In this document: one piece after another, positions 1 through 8,249 of the stretch
Layout of the letters: every line of letters begins with the position of its first letter
How positions within the stretch are numbered: position 1 is the first letter of the stretch
NCBI RefSeq assembly: GCF_003385455.1
Contig: NZ_QNUF01000032.1
Location: 1 to 55,650, forward strand
Length of the DNA stretch: 55,650 bases
Direction: 5' to 3'
DNA from: Chryseobacterium rhizosphaerae
GTDB lineage: Bacteria > Bacteroidota > Bacteroidia > Flavobacteriales > Weeksellaceae
Translations under genes and position numbers: made by a program
The notes under the pieces: generated by a model
Seen by the model: only the letters and a program-made list of their open reading frames with translations
Told to the model about the DNA's origin: nothing
Database searches by the model: none

Positions 1-208
1 AAAATTTAAGACGCAAGAAAATCTAAGATTTTCAGCAAGGGACGCGACAGAATAGTATTAAATTTCTCGCAGATCCAGCAAATGCAGATTAAAATCTACA
101 GTACACAATTTTATCGGAGATAAAATCCTTGCGCCTTAAAAGCATGAGTTATATCAAAAAAATTGCGCCTTAGCGTTTTCCAACTCCTCATCCTTTTTAG
201 TAAAAAAA

Positions 209-234
209 AGACTGCTTCAAAATTGAAACAGTCT
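209..234 (-). terminator. Duplicated copy of the htpG terminator
   Basis: AGACTGCTTC pairs with GAAACAGTCT (one mismatch) around a short loop, with an A-run at 202-209 that becomes a T-run on the minus strand. It is the first-copy counterpart of the hairpin at 527-551, so any htpG transcript escaping the first terminator meets a second one. Confidence 0.7.
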
Positions 235-245
235 CTTGTGTAATA

Positions 246-272
246 TTATTTTTCAAGCTGCTTAGCATCTCT
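246..272 (-). pseudogene. Relic of the htpG 3' end
   Basis: Read on the minus strand this stretch ends R-D-A-K-Q-L-E-K-stop, against R-S-Y-K-Q-L-E-K-stop at the end of the intact htpG. It lies at the same place in the first repeat copy as the htpG tail in the second. The repeat unit therefore carried the last few codons of htpG when it duplicated. It is far too short to encode anything. Confidence 0.65.
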
Positions 273-520
273 TTTTTGTTGGAATACGCAAAGGCGCAAG
301 GGATTTTCATGTAGTATGAAAATTTAAGACGCAAGAAAATCTAAGATTTTCAGCAAGGGACGCGACAGAATAGTATTAAATTTCTCGCAGACCCAGCAAG
401 TGCTGGTTAAAATCTACCGTACACAATTTTATCGGAGATAAAATCCTTGCGCCTTAAAAGCATGAGTTATATCAAAAAAATTGCGCCTTAGCGTTTTCCA
501 ACTTCCTCATCCTTTTTAGT

Positions 521-551
521 AAAAAAAGACTGTTTCGAAATGAAACAGTCT
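521..551 (-). terminator. htpG intrinsic terminator
   Basis: Perfect 10-bp inverted repeat AGACTGTTTC / GAAACAGTCT (527-536 and 542-551) with a five-base loop. The seven As at 521-527 give a T-run on the minus strand just after the stem. It lies about 12 bp beyond the htpG stop codon. Confidence 0.85.
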
Positions 552-562
552 CTTGTGTAATA

Positions 563-2455
563 TTATTTTTCAAGTTGCTTATAGCTTCTCTGTATAAAGT
601 TTGTCAGGTCTTTTCCTTTCAGTAAATTCTGTGAAAGCTTGGCAAGATCCAGAGCATATTTGATCAGGTTTTGCTTTTCGTCACTATTTTCAGTTTTTAA
701 TATCTGATTAGAAAGTTCACTGTTGGAATTGACAACAAGATTGTACATTTCCGGGAATCCTCCCATTCCGAACATTCCACCTCCACCTGTAGCCTGCATT
801 TCTTTCATTCTTCTCATAAACTCCGGCTGGGTAATAGTGAAAGGAGCATCACTGCTGTCAAGATCTTCAAGCTGAACGGTGAATTTAGCATCCTGTATTG
901 CTTCTTCTACATTCTTTTTTAAAGATTCTTTTTCAGTTTCATTTAATTTTGAAATAACCGGCTCATCTTTTTTGATCAGGTTATTGATGTGATCAGCATC
1001 TACTCTTGCGAATGAGATGTTTTCTTTTGAAGTTTCCAGTTTCTGGATCACATGTGGAATAATAGGAGAGTCTAATAAAAGTACCTCATATCCTTTATCC
1101 TTTGCAGATTGGATGTAGCTGTGCTGTTCATCAGCATTGGTAGCATAGAGAACAACTAATTTGTTATCCTTATCCGTTTGTGACGGCTTGATTTTCTCAA
1201 CTAATTCATCCCATAAAAAGTATTTTCCGTCTGTGGTAGGATACAGCGTAAATTTATCTGCTTTTTCAGAAAATTTCTCTTCAGTGATAATTCCGTATTC
1301 AATAACGATTTTAATATCGTTCCATTTTTTCTCATAATCTTCACGGTTTTCGTTGATCAGAGAAACCATTTTATCGGCTACTTTTTTGGTGATATAAGAT
1401 GAAATTTTCTTTACAGCACCGTCTGCCTGAAGATAAGAACGGGATACATTCAACGGAATATCCGGAGAGTCGATAACTCCTCTAAGAAGCATCAGGAAAT
1501 CCGGAACGATACCTTTTACTTCATCTGTTACAAATACCTGATTTTGGTAGAGTTGGATTTTATCCTTGTCGATATTCAGATTGTTGCTCAGTTTTGGGAA
1601 GAATAAAACTCCGGTAAGGTTGAATGGATAATCAACATTAAGGTGAATATTGAATAGAGGTTCATCAAACTGCATTGGATACAATTCGTGATAGAACTTC
1701 ATATAATCTTCGTTGGTCAGCTCACTTGGAGCGATAGTCCATGCCGGTGTAGGGTTGTTGATGATATTATCTACTTCTTCTGTTTCCGCAACGGCATCTT
1801 CAGGAGCGTCTTCCGGTAAAGGCAGGGTATGTGTTTTTGTTCCGAATTTAATAGGAACAGGCATAAACTTGTTATACTTTGATAATAGCTCACGGATTTT
1901 TCCTTCTTCTAAAAACTCTACAGAATCTTCTGCAATGTGAAGGATGATTTCTGTACCTCTGTCAGTTTTATCCGTTGTTTCCTCAAGGGTAAATTCCGGG
2001 CTTCCATCACAGATCCATCTTACAGCCGGTTCATCTTTATATGATTTGGTAAGGATTTCCACTTTCTCAGCCACCATAAAAGCAGAGTAGAATCCAAGCC
2101 CAAAATGTCCGATAATTCCTGAATCTTTTGCAGAATCTTTATATTTTTCCAAAAACTCTTCAGCTCCGGAAAAAGCAACCTGGTTGATGTATTTTTCAAC
2201 TTCCTCACCCGTCATACCAATACCCTGGTCGATGATGCGTAACGTTTTTTGTTCTTTATCGATTTTAACCTCAAGTTTTGGGTTACCGTATTCAACCTTA
2301 GCCTCTCCGATACTTGTTAAATGCTTTAATTTTAAGGTAGCATCAGTAGCATTAGAGATTAATTCTCTTAAAAATATTTCGTGGTCGCTGTAAAGAAACT
2401 TTTTTATAAGGGGAAAAATATTTTCAACAGATACATTAATATTTCCTTTAGTCAT
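563..2455 (-). CDS. htpG: Molecular chaperone HtpG (Hsp90 family)
   Basis: ATP-dependent cytosolic chaperone that helps fold and stabilise client proteins. At 630 residues it matches the bacterial HtpG length. The N-terminal GHKL ATPase domain shows ELISNA at residues 31-36 (catalytic Glu and Mg-binding Asn), DQGIGM near residue 76 and GHFGLGFYSAF near 116, the ATP-lid glycine motif. The middle domain and a C-terminal dimerisation region follow; the protein lacks the eukaryotic MEEVD tail, as expected for bacteria. It is a single-gene unit with its own terminator. A direct repeat of TGACA lies about 65 bp upstream of the start and may be a heat-shock control site. The gene stop lies inside the second copy of the tandem repeat. 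Confidence 0.97.
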   Translation of the reverse strand: MTKGNINVSVENIFPLIKKFLYSDHEIFLRELISNATDATLKLKHLTSIGEAKVEYGNPKLEVKIDKEQKTLRIIDQGIGMTGEEVEKYINQVAFSGAEEFLEKYKDSAKDSGIIGHFGLGFYSAFMVAEKVEILTKSYKDEPAVRWICDGSPEFTLEETTDKTDRGTEIILHIAEDSVEFLEEGKIRELLSKYNKFMPVPIKFGTKTHTLPLPEDAPEDAVAETEEVDNIINNPTPAWTIAPSELTNEDYMKFYHELYPMQFDEPLFNIHLNVDYPFNLTGVLFFPKLSNNLNIDKDKIQLYQNQVFVTDEVKGIVPDFLMLLRGVIDSPDIPLNVSRSYLQADGAVKKISSYITKKVADKMVSLINENREDYEKKWNDIKIVIEYGIITEEKFSEKADKFTLYPTTDGKYFLWDELVEKIKPSQTDKDNKLVVLYATNADEQHSYIQSAKDKGYEVLLLDSPIIPHVIQKLETSKENISFARVDADHINNLIKKDEPVISKLNETEKESLKKNVEEAIQDAKFTVQLEDLDSSDAPFTITQPEFMRRMKEMQATGGGGMFGMGGFPEMYNLVVNSNSELSNQILKTENSDEKQNLIKYALDLAKLSQNLLKGKDLTNFIQRSYKQLEK

Positions 2456-2517
2456 AATATTTTAGATTTTTAATTGTTACCCATAACTTCTCAAAAAAAA
2501 TACCACGAAGAAGAATG

Positions 2518-2530
2518 TGACAGAATGACA
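2518..2530. promoter_or_regulatory. TGACA direct repeat upstream of htpG
   Basis: TGACA-GAA-TGACA (on the minus strand TGTCA-TTC-TGTCA) lies 63 bp upstream of the htpG start and 62 bp upstream of the divergent gene at 2593. Its position suits an activator or alternative-sigma site for the chaperone gene. The role is inferred from position only. Confidence 0.35.
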
Positions 2531-2592
2531 TTTTTTTTATGAGCGGTCTATTCATCCCTTTTATTATATTTACCGCCAATTATAATAACAAT

Positions 2593-4041
2593 ATGGGAAT
2601 CTTTAATTTTTTTAAGAAAAAAGAAAACAGACAGGAGGAAGTTTATGCTCCGGTTCAGCAAAATGAAACATCAGTTAAAAATGTAATGGAAGAAGCTGAA
2701 GAAGTGGAAGTAATGTTAGATACATTACCTGAGCAGCCTTCGGAGCCAGTTGAAGAAAAGAAGATCAATAATGAATATGAAAAGATAAAGATTTACAATG
2801 ATTATATTGTCTATTTCATTGCGCTTCAGCTAAAGGGTGATTATGCCCCTATTTCTGCATTTGAAAAGGAAAATGGTGAAGTGGAAGGATTTGCCTATAT
2901 GGTGAACGATGATACATATATGTTTTCAATGGAAGATGCTATCGGAAGAATGGAAAAAAAGTTTGAGTCTGAGCTTAAGGAAGGTAAGATCAGGTCATAC
3001 ATGATTTTATACCATTCTAAGTTTGATGATAATGGCAACCATGAAGTGGCAACCCAGGAAGGAGAGTTCAAATCAATCACGCTTTCCTATCATTATAAAG
3101 GTTTTGATAAAGCTAAAACAGCATTGCCTTATGTTTTTGAAAACCAAAGCATCACTTATAAAGGTTTTTCAGAGTTTTCTCAGGAAGAAAACAATGAGAT
3201 CATGAATAATCAGTTGGTAGAGGGTAAAGAGTATTTCACCAATATAGAAGAAATTAAAATACCGGAAAGTAGTAACGAAGCTGGAATTAAGATTAAAAAA
3301 TCAAATGTTCATACCCTTGCGAGCACGTGGGGTGGAGTTTTCGGATTTGAAAGCTTTCAGAACCAGAAAGAATTTTCCGAGTATTTGATCCACACCATGT
3401 CTTTATTTAGAATGGAAGACCCTGCTTATGACCAGGATAAGCTGAAGTATACAGAATTTAAAGATGTAAAATTCAAGCCGGTACTTTCCGATGATTTTAC
3501 TACCATGTATCCGGAAGTAAAAACTGATTTTTCCCTGGATTTTGAAACAAAGGAGATTAACGAATGGGAAAATGTGAACAACAATGAAGCGGTTATTGGA
3601 GGTTCGGCAAGAGATACCTTTGGAATTTGGTTTTTCGCAACGGATTATGTGGAGAATAGGAACAGATATTTGACACAGACAAATTTAAATGTTAATATCA
3701 GTGGGATTATTTTCGTATTGGATTTGCATGAGAGTTTTGAATTACCGGACGGTACTATGACGGGAGAGGATTTTACAGCGTATAAACCAAGCCAGGATCT
3801 TCCTAATTATGGATGTTTTGATTTTGTGGGTAAGATTATAGACTTCAGAGAAACGGAAGTACTGGCAGATGGAAGTGCTAAAGGCTATATACTGAAATTA
3901 AAGCTGATCACAAATTCTGAAATGGAAGACTTCTTTACAATTGATGCCTTTGTTAGTAAAGGAAATATGAGATTTGAAACGTTGACCAAAGGAATGCAGG
4001 TTGCCGGAGCATTACAGTTGCAAGGTAAGATGGCAGACTAA
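2593..4041 (+). CDS. Hypothetical cytoplasmic protein, 482 residues
   Basis: I do not recognise this protein. The start at 2593 (MGIFNFFKKKEN) is chosen over the longer frame at 2539, whose extra 18 residues would sit in the likely promoter region of the divergent htpG. It has no signal peptide and no convincing membrane segment. The first 60 residues are acidic and low in complexity (glutamate-rich), followed by a mixed alpha/beta region rich in aromatic residues. The short basic and aromatic N-terminus resembles that of several soluble or membrane-associated proteins of unknown function. It is monocistronic, faces away from htpG and ends at a strong bidirectional terminator shared with recA. 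Confidence 0.75.
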   Translation: MGIFNFFKKKENRQEEVYAPVQQNETSVKNVMEEAEEVEVMLDTLPEQPSEPVEEKKINNEYEKIKIYNDYIVYFIALQLKGDYAPISAFEKENGEVEGFAYMVNDDTYMFSMEDAIGRMEKKFESELKEGKIRSYMILYHSKFDDNGNHEVATQEGEFKSITLSYHYKGFDKAKTALPYVFENQSITYKGFSEFSQEENNEIMNNQLVEGKEYFTNIEEIKIPESSNEAGIKIKKSNVHTLASTWGGVFGFESFQNQKEFSEYLIHTMSLFRMEDPAYDQDKLKYTEFKDVKFKPVLSDDFTTMYPEVKTDFSLDFETKEINEWENVNNNEAVIGGSARDTFGIWFFATDYVENRNRYLTQTNLNVNISGIIFVLDLHESFELPDGTMTGEDFTAYKPSQDLPNYGCFDFVGKIIDFRETEVLADGSAKGYILKLKLITNSEMEDFFTIDAFVSKGNMRFETLTKGMQVAGALQLQGKMAD

Positions 4042-4060
4042 TAATAAGCATACAAAAGAA

Positions 4061-4090
4061 AAACGGTCTGAATTTTCAGACCGTTTTTTT
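4061..4090. terminator. Bidirectional terminator between the 482-residue gene and recA
   Basis: A perfect 12-bp stem, AAACGGTCTGAA (4061-4072) with TTCAGACCGTTT (4075-4086), is followed by a T-run on the plus strand and has As before it that give Ts on the minus strand. It sits 20 bp past the upstream stop and 18 bp past the recA stop, so it can serve both convergent genes. Confidence 0.9.
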
Positions 4091-4107
4091 ATTTTAATTG
4101 AAACAAA

Positions 4108-5109
4108 TTATTTGTTTTTCAATTCTTCCTTGATTTTGTTTTCCAATTCCTCAGCAAGATCAGGATTATCTTTTAAAACATCTTTTACAGCATCACGTCC
4201 CTGACCTAATTTGGTCTCTTCGTAGCTGAACCAAGAACCGCTTTTCTTTACAATTCCCATATCTACTGCTGTATCAAGAATCTCTCCTACTTTAGAAACT
4301 CCTTCTCCATACATAATGTCAAATTCAGCCTGTTTGAAAGGTGGGGCTACTTTGTTTTTCACAATCTTCACTTTCACACGGCTTCCGATAGCTTCGTCAC
4401 CCTGCTTAATTGGAGCACTTGCTTTTCTGATATCCAGTCTTACAGAAGCATAGAATTTAAGAGCATTACCACCGGTAGTTGTTTCAGGGTTTCCAAACAT
4501 AACACCGATTTTTTCTCTTAGCTGGTTGATGAAGATTACCGTACATTTTGTTCTTGAAATAGTAGCAGTAAGTTTTCTTAATGCCTGAGACATCAATCTT
4601 GCATGAAGACCCATTTTAGAGTCTCCCATTTCCCCTTCAATTTCAGCTTTTGGAGTAAGAGCAGCTACAGAGTCAATCACAACGATATCAATAGCTCCTG
4701 AACGGATAAGATTATCCGCAATTTCTAAAGCCTGCTCACCGTTATCCGGTTGAGAAATAATAAGGTTTTCTAAATCAATTCCTAGTTTTGCAGCATAGGT
4801 TCTGTCGAAAGCGTGCTCAGCATCAATAAATGCAGCAATACCCCCTGCTTTTTGAGCTTCAGCGATAGCGTGAAGAGTCAATGTTGTTTTACCTGAAGAT
4901 TCAGGACCATATATTTCAATGATTCTTCCTCTTGGATATCCACCTACGCCTAATGCGATATCTAATCCTAAAGATCCTGAAGGAATAACTTCTATGGTCG
5001 TATCTACGGCAGCATCCCCCAAAGTCATTACAGTTCCTTTTCCGTATGTTTTATCTAATTTGTCAAGCACTAATGCGAGTGCTTTTTTCTTATCTTCAAT
5101 GTTACTCAT
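4108..5109 (-). CDS. recA: Recombinase RecA
   Basis: DNA-dependent ATPase that forms filaments on single-stranded DNA, drives homologous recombination and triggers SOS cleavage. Walker A is GPESSGKTT at residues 68-76, Walker B is the run ending VIDSVAAL near 147, and the L2 DNA-binding loop lies around GGNALKFYASVRL. The length of 333 residues is slightly under the E. coli protein because the acidic C-terminal tail is short and lysine-rich at the end. The start at 5109 (MSNIEDKK) is preferred to the in-frame TTG at 5130, because that codon overlaps a good -7 promoter element at 5128-5135. It is a single-gene unit with a strong terminator. Confidence 0.98.
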   Translation of the reverse strand: MSNIEDKKKALALVLDKLDKTYGKGTVMTLGDAAVDTTIEVIPSGSLGLDIALGVGGYPRGRIIEIYGPESSGKTTLTLHAIAEAQKAGGIAAFIDAEHAFDRTYAAKLGIDLENLIISQPDNGEQALEIADNLIRSGAIDIVVIDSVAALTPKAEIEGEMGDSKMGLHARLMSQALRKLTATISRTKCTVIFINQLREKIGVMFGNPETTTGGNALKFYASVRLDIRKASAPIKQGDEAIGSRVKVKIVKNKVAPPFKQAEFDIMYGEGVSKVGEILDTAVDMGIVKKSGSWFSYEETKLGQGRDAVKDVLKDNPDLAEELENKIKEELKNK

Positions 5110-5127
5110 CGCTATTAAAATATTTCT

Positions 5128-5135
5128 CAAAAATA
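5128..5135 (-). promoter_or_regulatory. Probable recA promoter -7 element
   Basis: TATTTTTG on the minus strand fits the Bacteroidota -7 consensus TAnnTTTG and lies 18 bp upstream of the chosen recA start. A TTG lies upstream but at a shorter spacing than usual, so the -33 part is not clear. No SOS-box family is established for this group that I could match here. Confidence 0.45.
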
Positions 5136-5300
5136 CATAATTTAAATATCAAAAACTAATATTATTTATGGGTGAAACCTGTTTTTAAAGTTAAAAAATG
5201 ATAAATTTTTACTACTGATCTCATTCATAACGAAGCAGATGCAGAATATAGTTTTCGGGAAATTTTAAAACATATTTTTTATTTACAACAGAGATATTAT

Positions 5301-6497
5301 CTAATGGAAATTTGAGTTTTTTGTGATATTCAGATAGTCTTCCAGTACCTTCATCTGATCCTTATTTCCTCTTTGTATTCTTGCTTCCCGGCTTACCAGC
5401 TTGTCATAGATTTTATTGAAAAATATCTTAGATTTTGGAAATAGTTTTTTATAGGAAACTTCCGGAATTTGTAGTCTTTTACAAACCTCGTCACCCAAAA
5501 GAAACCAGGTACAGCAGATATGGAGATACCTTAAGTTTTTTCTTTGGAATTCAAATTTTAAAATAGGATTTTCTAACGATTCGTTCAGTAAAGAATGGGC
5601 AAGGAGAACAGAGTCTTTATCTGAAGGTGGCTGAACCGAAGTCCATAGATAAAAATATTCTGTAGCCTGCTTTTTATTATCGGGAAGAATCTGCTCCGGA
5701 ATTCCTAATAAATATCCTACATATTTCCAGAGGTGAAAAATACCCTGTTCTTCTTCGACAGAAAAAGTATTTCCCAGTTTTTGAAGGCTGTGAAGGAAAA
5801 CGAGGCTGAACCCAATATAGGTAGCCATCATATCCCAGGAATTGATGGGCTCTCCCCAGTTTTCAGTGTCCCAGTCTTTATAGTGTTTCTTTATGGAAAG
5901 CCTGGCATAGGAATGGATAAGCCTGGTTTTTATGGCAAACTCATATCCTTTTGCGTGAAGTTCGAGTGCATTGTAGCGGGTAGCATTGACCCAGAAATCC
6001 AGTGTTTCCGAAAGACGCTTTACAGCTCCTTTTTTTAAGGCTTCCGTTACGATCAGCGGTTTATTGAGATAAGCATAATCATATCCTCCGATCAGGCAGT
6101 AATCCCGCAGTGAGATCAGAGAGTCCAGATTACTTCTCATGCAAAGTTCAGCACCGCTTTTAAGCAGGTTATAATCAAGCCACTCAGGAACCTTTTGGGT
6201 TTGGGCGAATAATTTTTTTACGCTGTCAGGAACATCGTCGGTTTCAGAAACACCATTGCGGATATAGTTTTCAATTTCTCTGGAGGCTTCCTGGTATTTT
6301 TTAGTAAAATAAACCTCTTTTACAACCTCATCACCGGTTTCATCTACATGATAAAAGAAAGGCGCATATTTCTCAAAGTTTTCAAAACTCACTTCAGCTC
6401 CTGAAATTTCAATGAGCTGTTTGCCATTGCCTTCTTCCCAAAAGTTTTTGAAATGAGAAGAATCTTTAAAGCGAGGTTGTATTGTCGTTCGTTCCAT
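5301..6497 (-). CDS. Oxygenase MpaB family protein (DUF2236)
   Basis: Member of the DUF2236 / MpaB family, all-helical proteins that include the haem-b latex-clearing rubber oxygenases and the fungal MpaB oxygenase. Recognisable family features are VPEWLD near residue 97, the helix with RDYCLIGGYDYAYLNKPL, and a stretch around residues 205-215 where RLIHSYARL supplies the histidine that would act as proximal haem ligand in the rubber oxygenases. It has no signal peptide, unlike secreted latex-clearing proteins, so a cytoplasmic place is likely. The substrate cannot be told. It is monocistronic. Many Flavobacteriia carry one or more such genes of unknown role. Confidence 0.8.
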   Translation of the reverse strand: MERTTIQPRFKDSSHFKNFWEEGNGKQLIEISGAEVSFENFEKYAPFFYHVDETGDEVVKEVYFTKKYQEASREIENYIRNGVSETDDVPDSVKKLFAQTQKVPEWLDYNLLKSGAELCMRSNLDSLISLRDYCLIGGYDYAYLNKPLIVTEALKKGAVKRLSETLDFWVNATRYNALELHAKGYEFAIKTRLIHSYARLSIKKHYKDWDTENWGEPINSWDMMATYIGFSLVFLHSLQKLGNTFSVEEEQGIFHLWKYVGYLLGIPEQILPDNKKQATEYFYLWTSVQPPSDKDSVLLAHSLLNESLENPILKFEFQRKNLRYLHICCTWFLLGDEVCKRLQIPEVSYKKLFPKSKIFFNKIYDKLVSREARIQRGNKDQMKVLEDYLNITKNSNFH

Positions 6498-6747
6498 GTA
6501 ATATAAAAGTACAAGTTTTACACCGAAATCCCCTGATGATATTGATCAGCCTTTTAGATGATATGAAGCTTGGTTTCATTTTTTTCTGAAAAATAACACA
6601 AACGGGTTATTTTTTTGTCTCCATAAAAGTCCAAACTTTGTTGTGAAGCTAAGAGTCATCAAAATATCAGTTCTAAAAAGATATTGTTTCAGAATTGAAT
6701 TTCTCTGCTCTTCAATGATAAAAACTTTAACCCTAAAACAACTAATT

Positions 6748-7143
6748 ATGAAAACGAAAATTTTACTGCCACTTTTGCTTTGGACAGGAGTGATCTTTGG
6801 ACAAGTTAGAGATTCATTAAATGCAAAATTTGCCAACCCTGAGGTTGATCAGAGTAAAATAGTTGCATCAAACATTTTAAGAGTTGAGGCTGATCTAGTA
6901 TCATCCTGGAGAGGAGTCAGAGGTTGTGGCGATGCGCCGACACCGCGTAAGAATATTGAAGCTACAGCCAATGCTTGGATTAAAACGAAAATGTTTGAAC
7001 ACAAAAACTTGAAATGGATCAGATACGGATGGAATGTTCCGGTAATTTCAGTAAGACGCTGGCAGGATCCATTTCCGGACAAAAGAAGGCATTGTTCCGG
7101 AAATGCCAGATTCAAAATTTTTATGGAATTTGAAAAACAGTAA
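6748..7143 (+). CDS. Small secreted protein of unknown function
   Basis: The likely product is 131 residues, starting at 6748 with a clear signal peptide (MKTKILLPLLLWTGVIFGQ). The longer frame from 6643 would bury this signal peptide, so it was rejected. The mature part has two widely spaced cysteines (in CGDAP and HCSGN) that could form a disulphide in the periplasm, and is rich in tryptophan, arginine and lysine. I do not recognise the family. It stands alone between the MpaB-type gene and gapA, and ends at a hairpin shared with gapA. Confidence 0.7.
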   Translation: MKTKILLPLLLWTGVIFGQVRDSLNAKFANPEVDQSKIVASNILRVEADLVSSWRGVRGCGDAPTPRKNIEATANAWIKTKMFEHKNLKWIRYGWNVPVISVRRWQDPFPDKRRHCSGNARFKIFMEFEKQ

Positions 7144-7152
7144 CCCTTAAAA

Positions 7153-7180
7153 CAAAAAAACCTTCCCATCGGGAAGGTTT
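7153..7180. terminator. Bidirectional terminator next to gapA
   Basis: CCTTCCC-ATC-GGGAAGG (7161-7177) is flanked by seven As on the left and Ts on the right, so it can end transcripts from both sides. It lies between the convergent small secreted-protein gene and gapA. Confidence 0.85.
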
Positions 7181-7212
7181 TATATTACTTATTGCTTATC
7201 GCTCATTACTTA

Positions 7213-8217
7213 TTATAAAGAAGCAGCGTGTACAAGCATATCTACTAACTTGTTAGAATAACCCATTTCGTTGTCATACCAAGAAACAAGTTTTACGAAG
7301 TTTGGAGAAAGCATGATACCAGCGTCTTTATCGAAGATAGAAGTTCTCTTATCTCCTACGAAGTCCTGAGAAACTACTGCATCTTCAGTATATCCTAAGA
7401 TTCCTTTCAATTCACCTTCAGAAGCTTCTTTGATAGCCGCACAGATCTCATCGTAAGAAGTTGCTTTTTCTAATCTTACCGTAAGGTCAACTACAGAAAC
7501 GTCTACAGTAGGTACTCTGAAAGACATACCTGTTAATTTTCCGTTTAATGAAGGGATTACTTTTCCTACTGCTTTAGCAGCACCTGTAGAAGAAGGGATA
7601 ATGTTGTTTAGAGCAGCTCTACCACCTCTCCAGTCTTTCACTGAAGGACCGTCAACAGTTTTTTGAGTTGCTGTTGTAGCGTGTACAGTTGTCATTAAAC
7701 CTTCTACGATTCCAAATTTATCGTGGATTACTTTAGCTAAAGGAGCTAAACAGTTTGTAGTACAAGAAGCGTTTGATAAAATTTTGATATCATCAGTAAG
7801 TTCCTTGTGGTTTACACCCATTACGAACATTGGAGTATCATCTTTAGAAGGAGCGGAAAGGATTACTTTTTTTGCACCTGCATTGATGTGAGCCTGAGCA
7901 GAGTCTTTAGATAAGAAAAGACCTGTAGATTCTACGATATAGTCAGCTCCAATTTCATTCCACTTTAGGTTGTTAGGATCTTTTTCAGCAGTTACTCTGA
8001 TTTTTTTTCCGTTTACAACAAGATCATTTCCTTCTACAGAAACTTCACCTGGGAAAACACCATGTACAGAGTCATATTTTAACATGTAAGCCATGTATTC
8101 TGCATTGATTAGGTCATTGATTCCTACAACTTCAATGTTGTCTCTTTCAGTCATTGCTCTGAAAACAAGACGTCCAATTCTACCAAAACCGTTGATACCT
8201 ACTTTAATTGTTGACAT
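7213..8217 (-). CDS. gapA: Glyceraldehyde-3-phosphate dehydrogenase
   Basis: Cytosolic glycolytic enzyme that oxidises glyceraldehyde 3-phosphate to 1,3-bisphosphoglycerate with NAD. The Rossmann fold opens with INGFGRIGR at residues 8-16, the catalytic cysteine sits in ASCTTNCLAP around residue 150, and the late WYDNEMGYSNK motif closes the active site. At 334 residues it has normal length. Asp in the GINDL stretch after the first beta-alpha unit favours NAD over NADP. It lies 32 bp downstream of pfkA on the same strand, so the two glycolytic genes very likely form an operon. This pairing is reasonable because both enzymes act in the same pathway. Confidence 0.98.
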   Translation of the reverse strand: MSTIKVGINGFGRIGRLVFRAMTERDNIEVVGINDLINAEYMAYMLKYDSVHGVFPGEVSVEGNDLVVNGKKIRVTAEKDPNNLKWNEIGADYIVESTGLFLSKDSAQAHINAGAKKVILSAPSKDDTPMFVMGVNHKELTDDIKILSNASCTTNCLAPLAKVIHDKFGIVEGLMTTVHATTATQKTVDGPSVKDWRGGRAALNNIIPSSTGAAKAVGKVIPSLNGKLTGMSFRVPTVDVSVVDLTVRLEKATSYDEICAAIKEASEGELKGILGYTEDAVVSQDFVGDKRTSIFDKDAGIMLSPNFVKLVSWYDNEMGYSNKLVDMLVHAASL

Positions 8218-8249
8218 AATAGTTTGTTTTTATTAGATTATAAAAATAA

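Larger units (their letters stand above)
1..595. repeat. Tandem duplication of a ~317-bp intergenic repeat
   Basis: Positions 1 to about 272 recur almost unchanged at 319 to about 590, with an offset of 317-318 bp. Each copy holds the same run of short motifs (for example TTGCGCCTTA twice, and TATCGGAGATAAAATCC) and ends in a terminator hairpin followed by the 3' end of htpG. The only differences are scattered substitutions and one- or two-base indels, so the duplication looks recent. The left edge is cut by the window, so further copies may lie upstream. Repeats built on GCGCCTTA-type motifs are probably dispersed in this genome, but that is inferred. Confidence 0.9.

Noticed and set aside
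5110..5130. Longer recA start (MRNILIAMSN)
   Set aside because: The codon at 5130 is TTG and lies in a -7 element; the MSNIEDKK start matches the family.
6643..6747. Longer start of the small secreted protein
   Set aside because: It would bury a clear signal peptide at 6748, and codons there look random.
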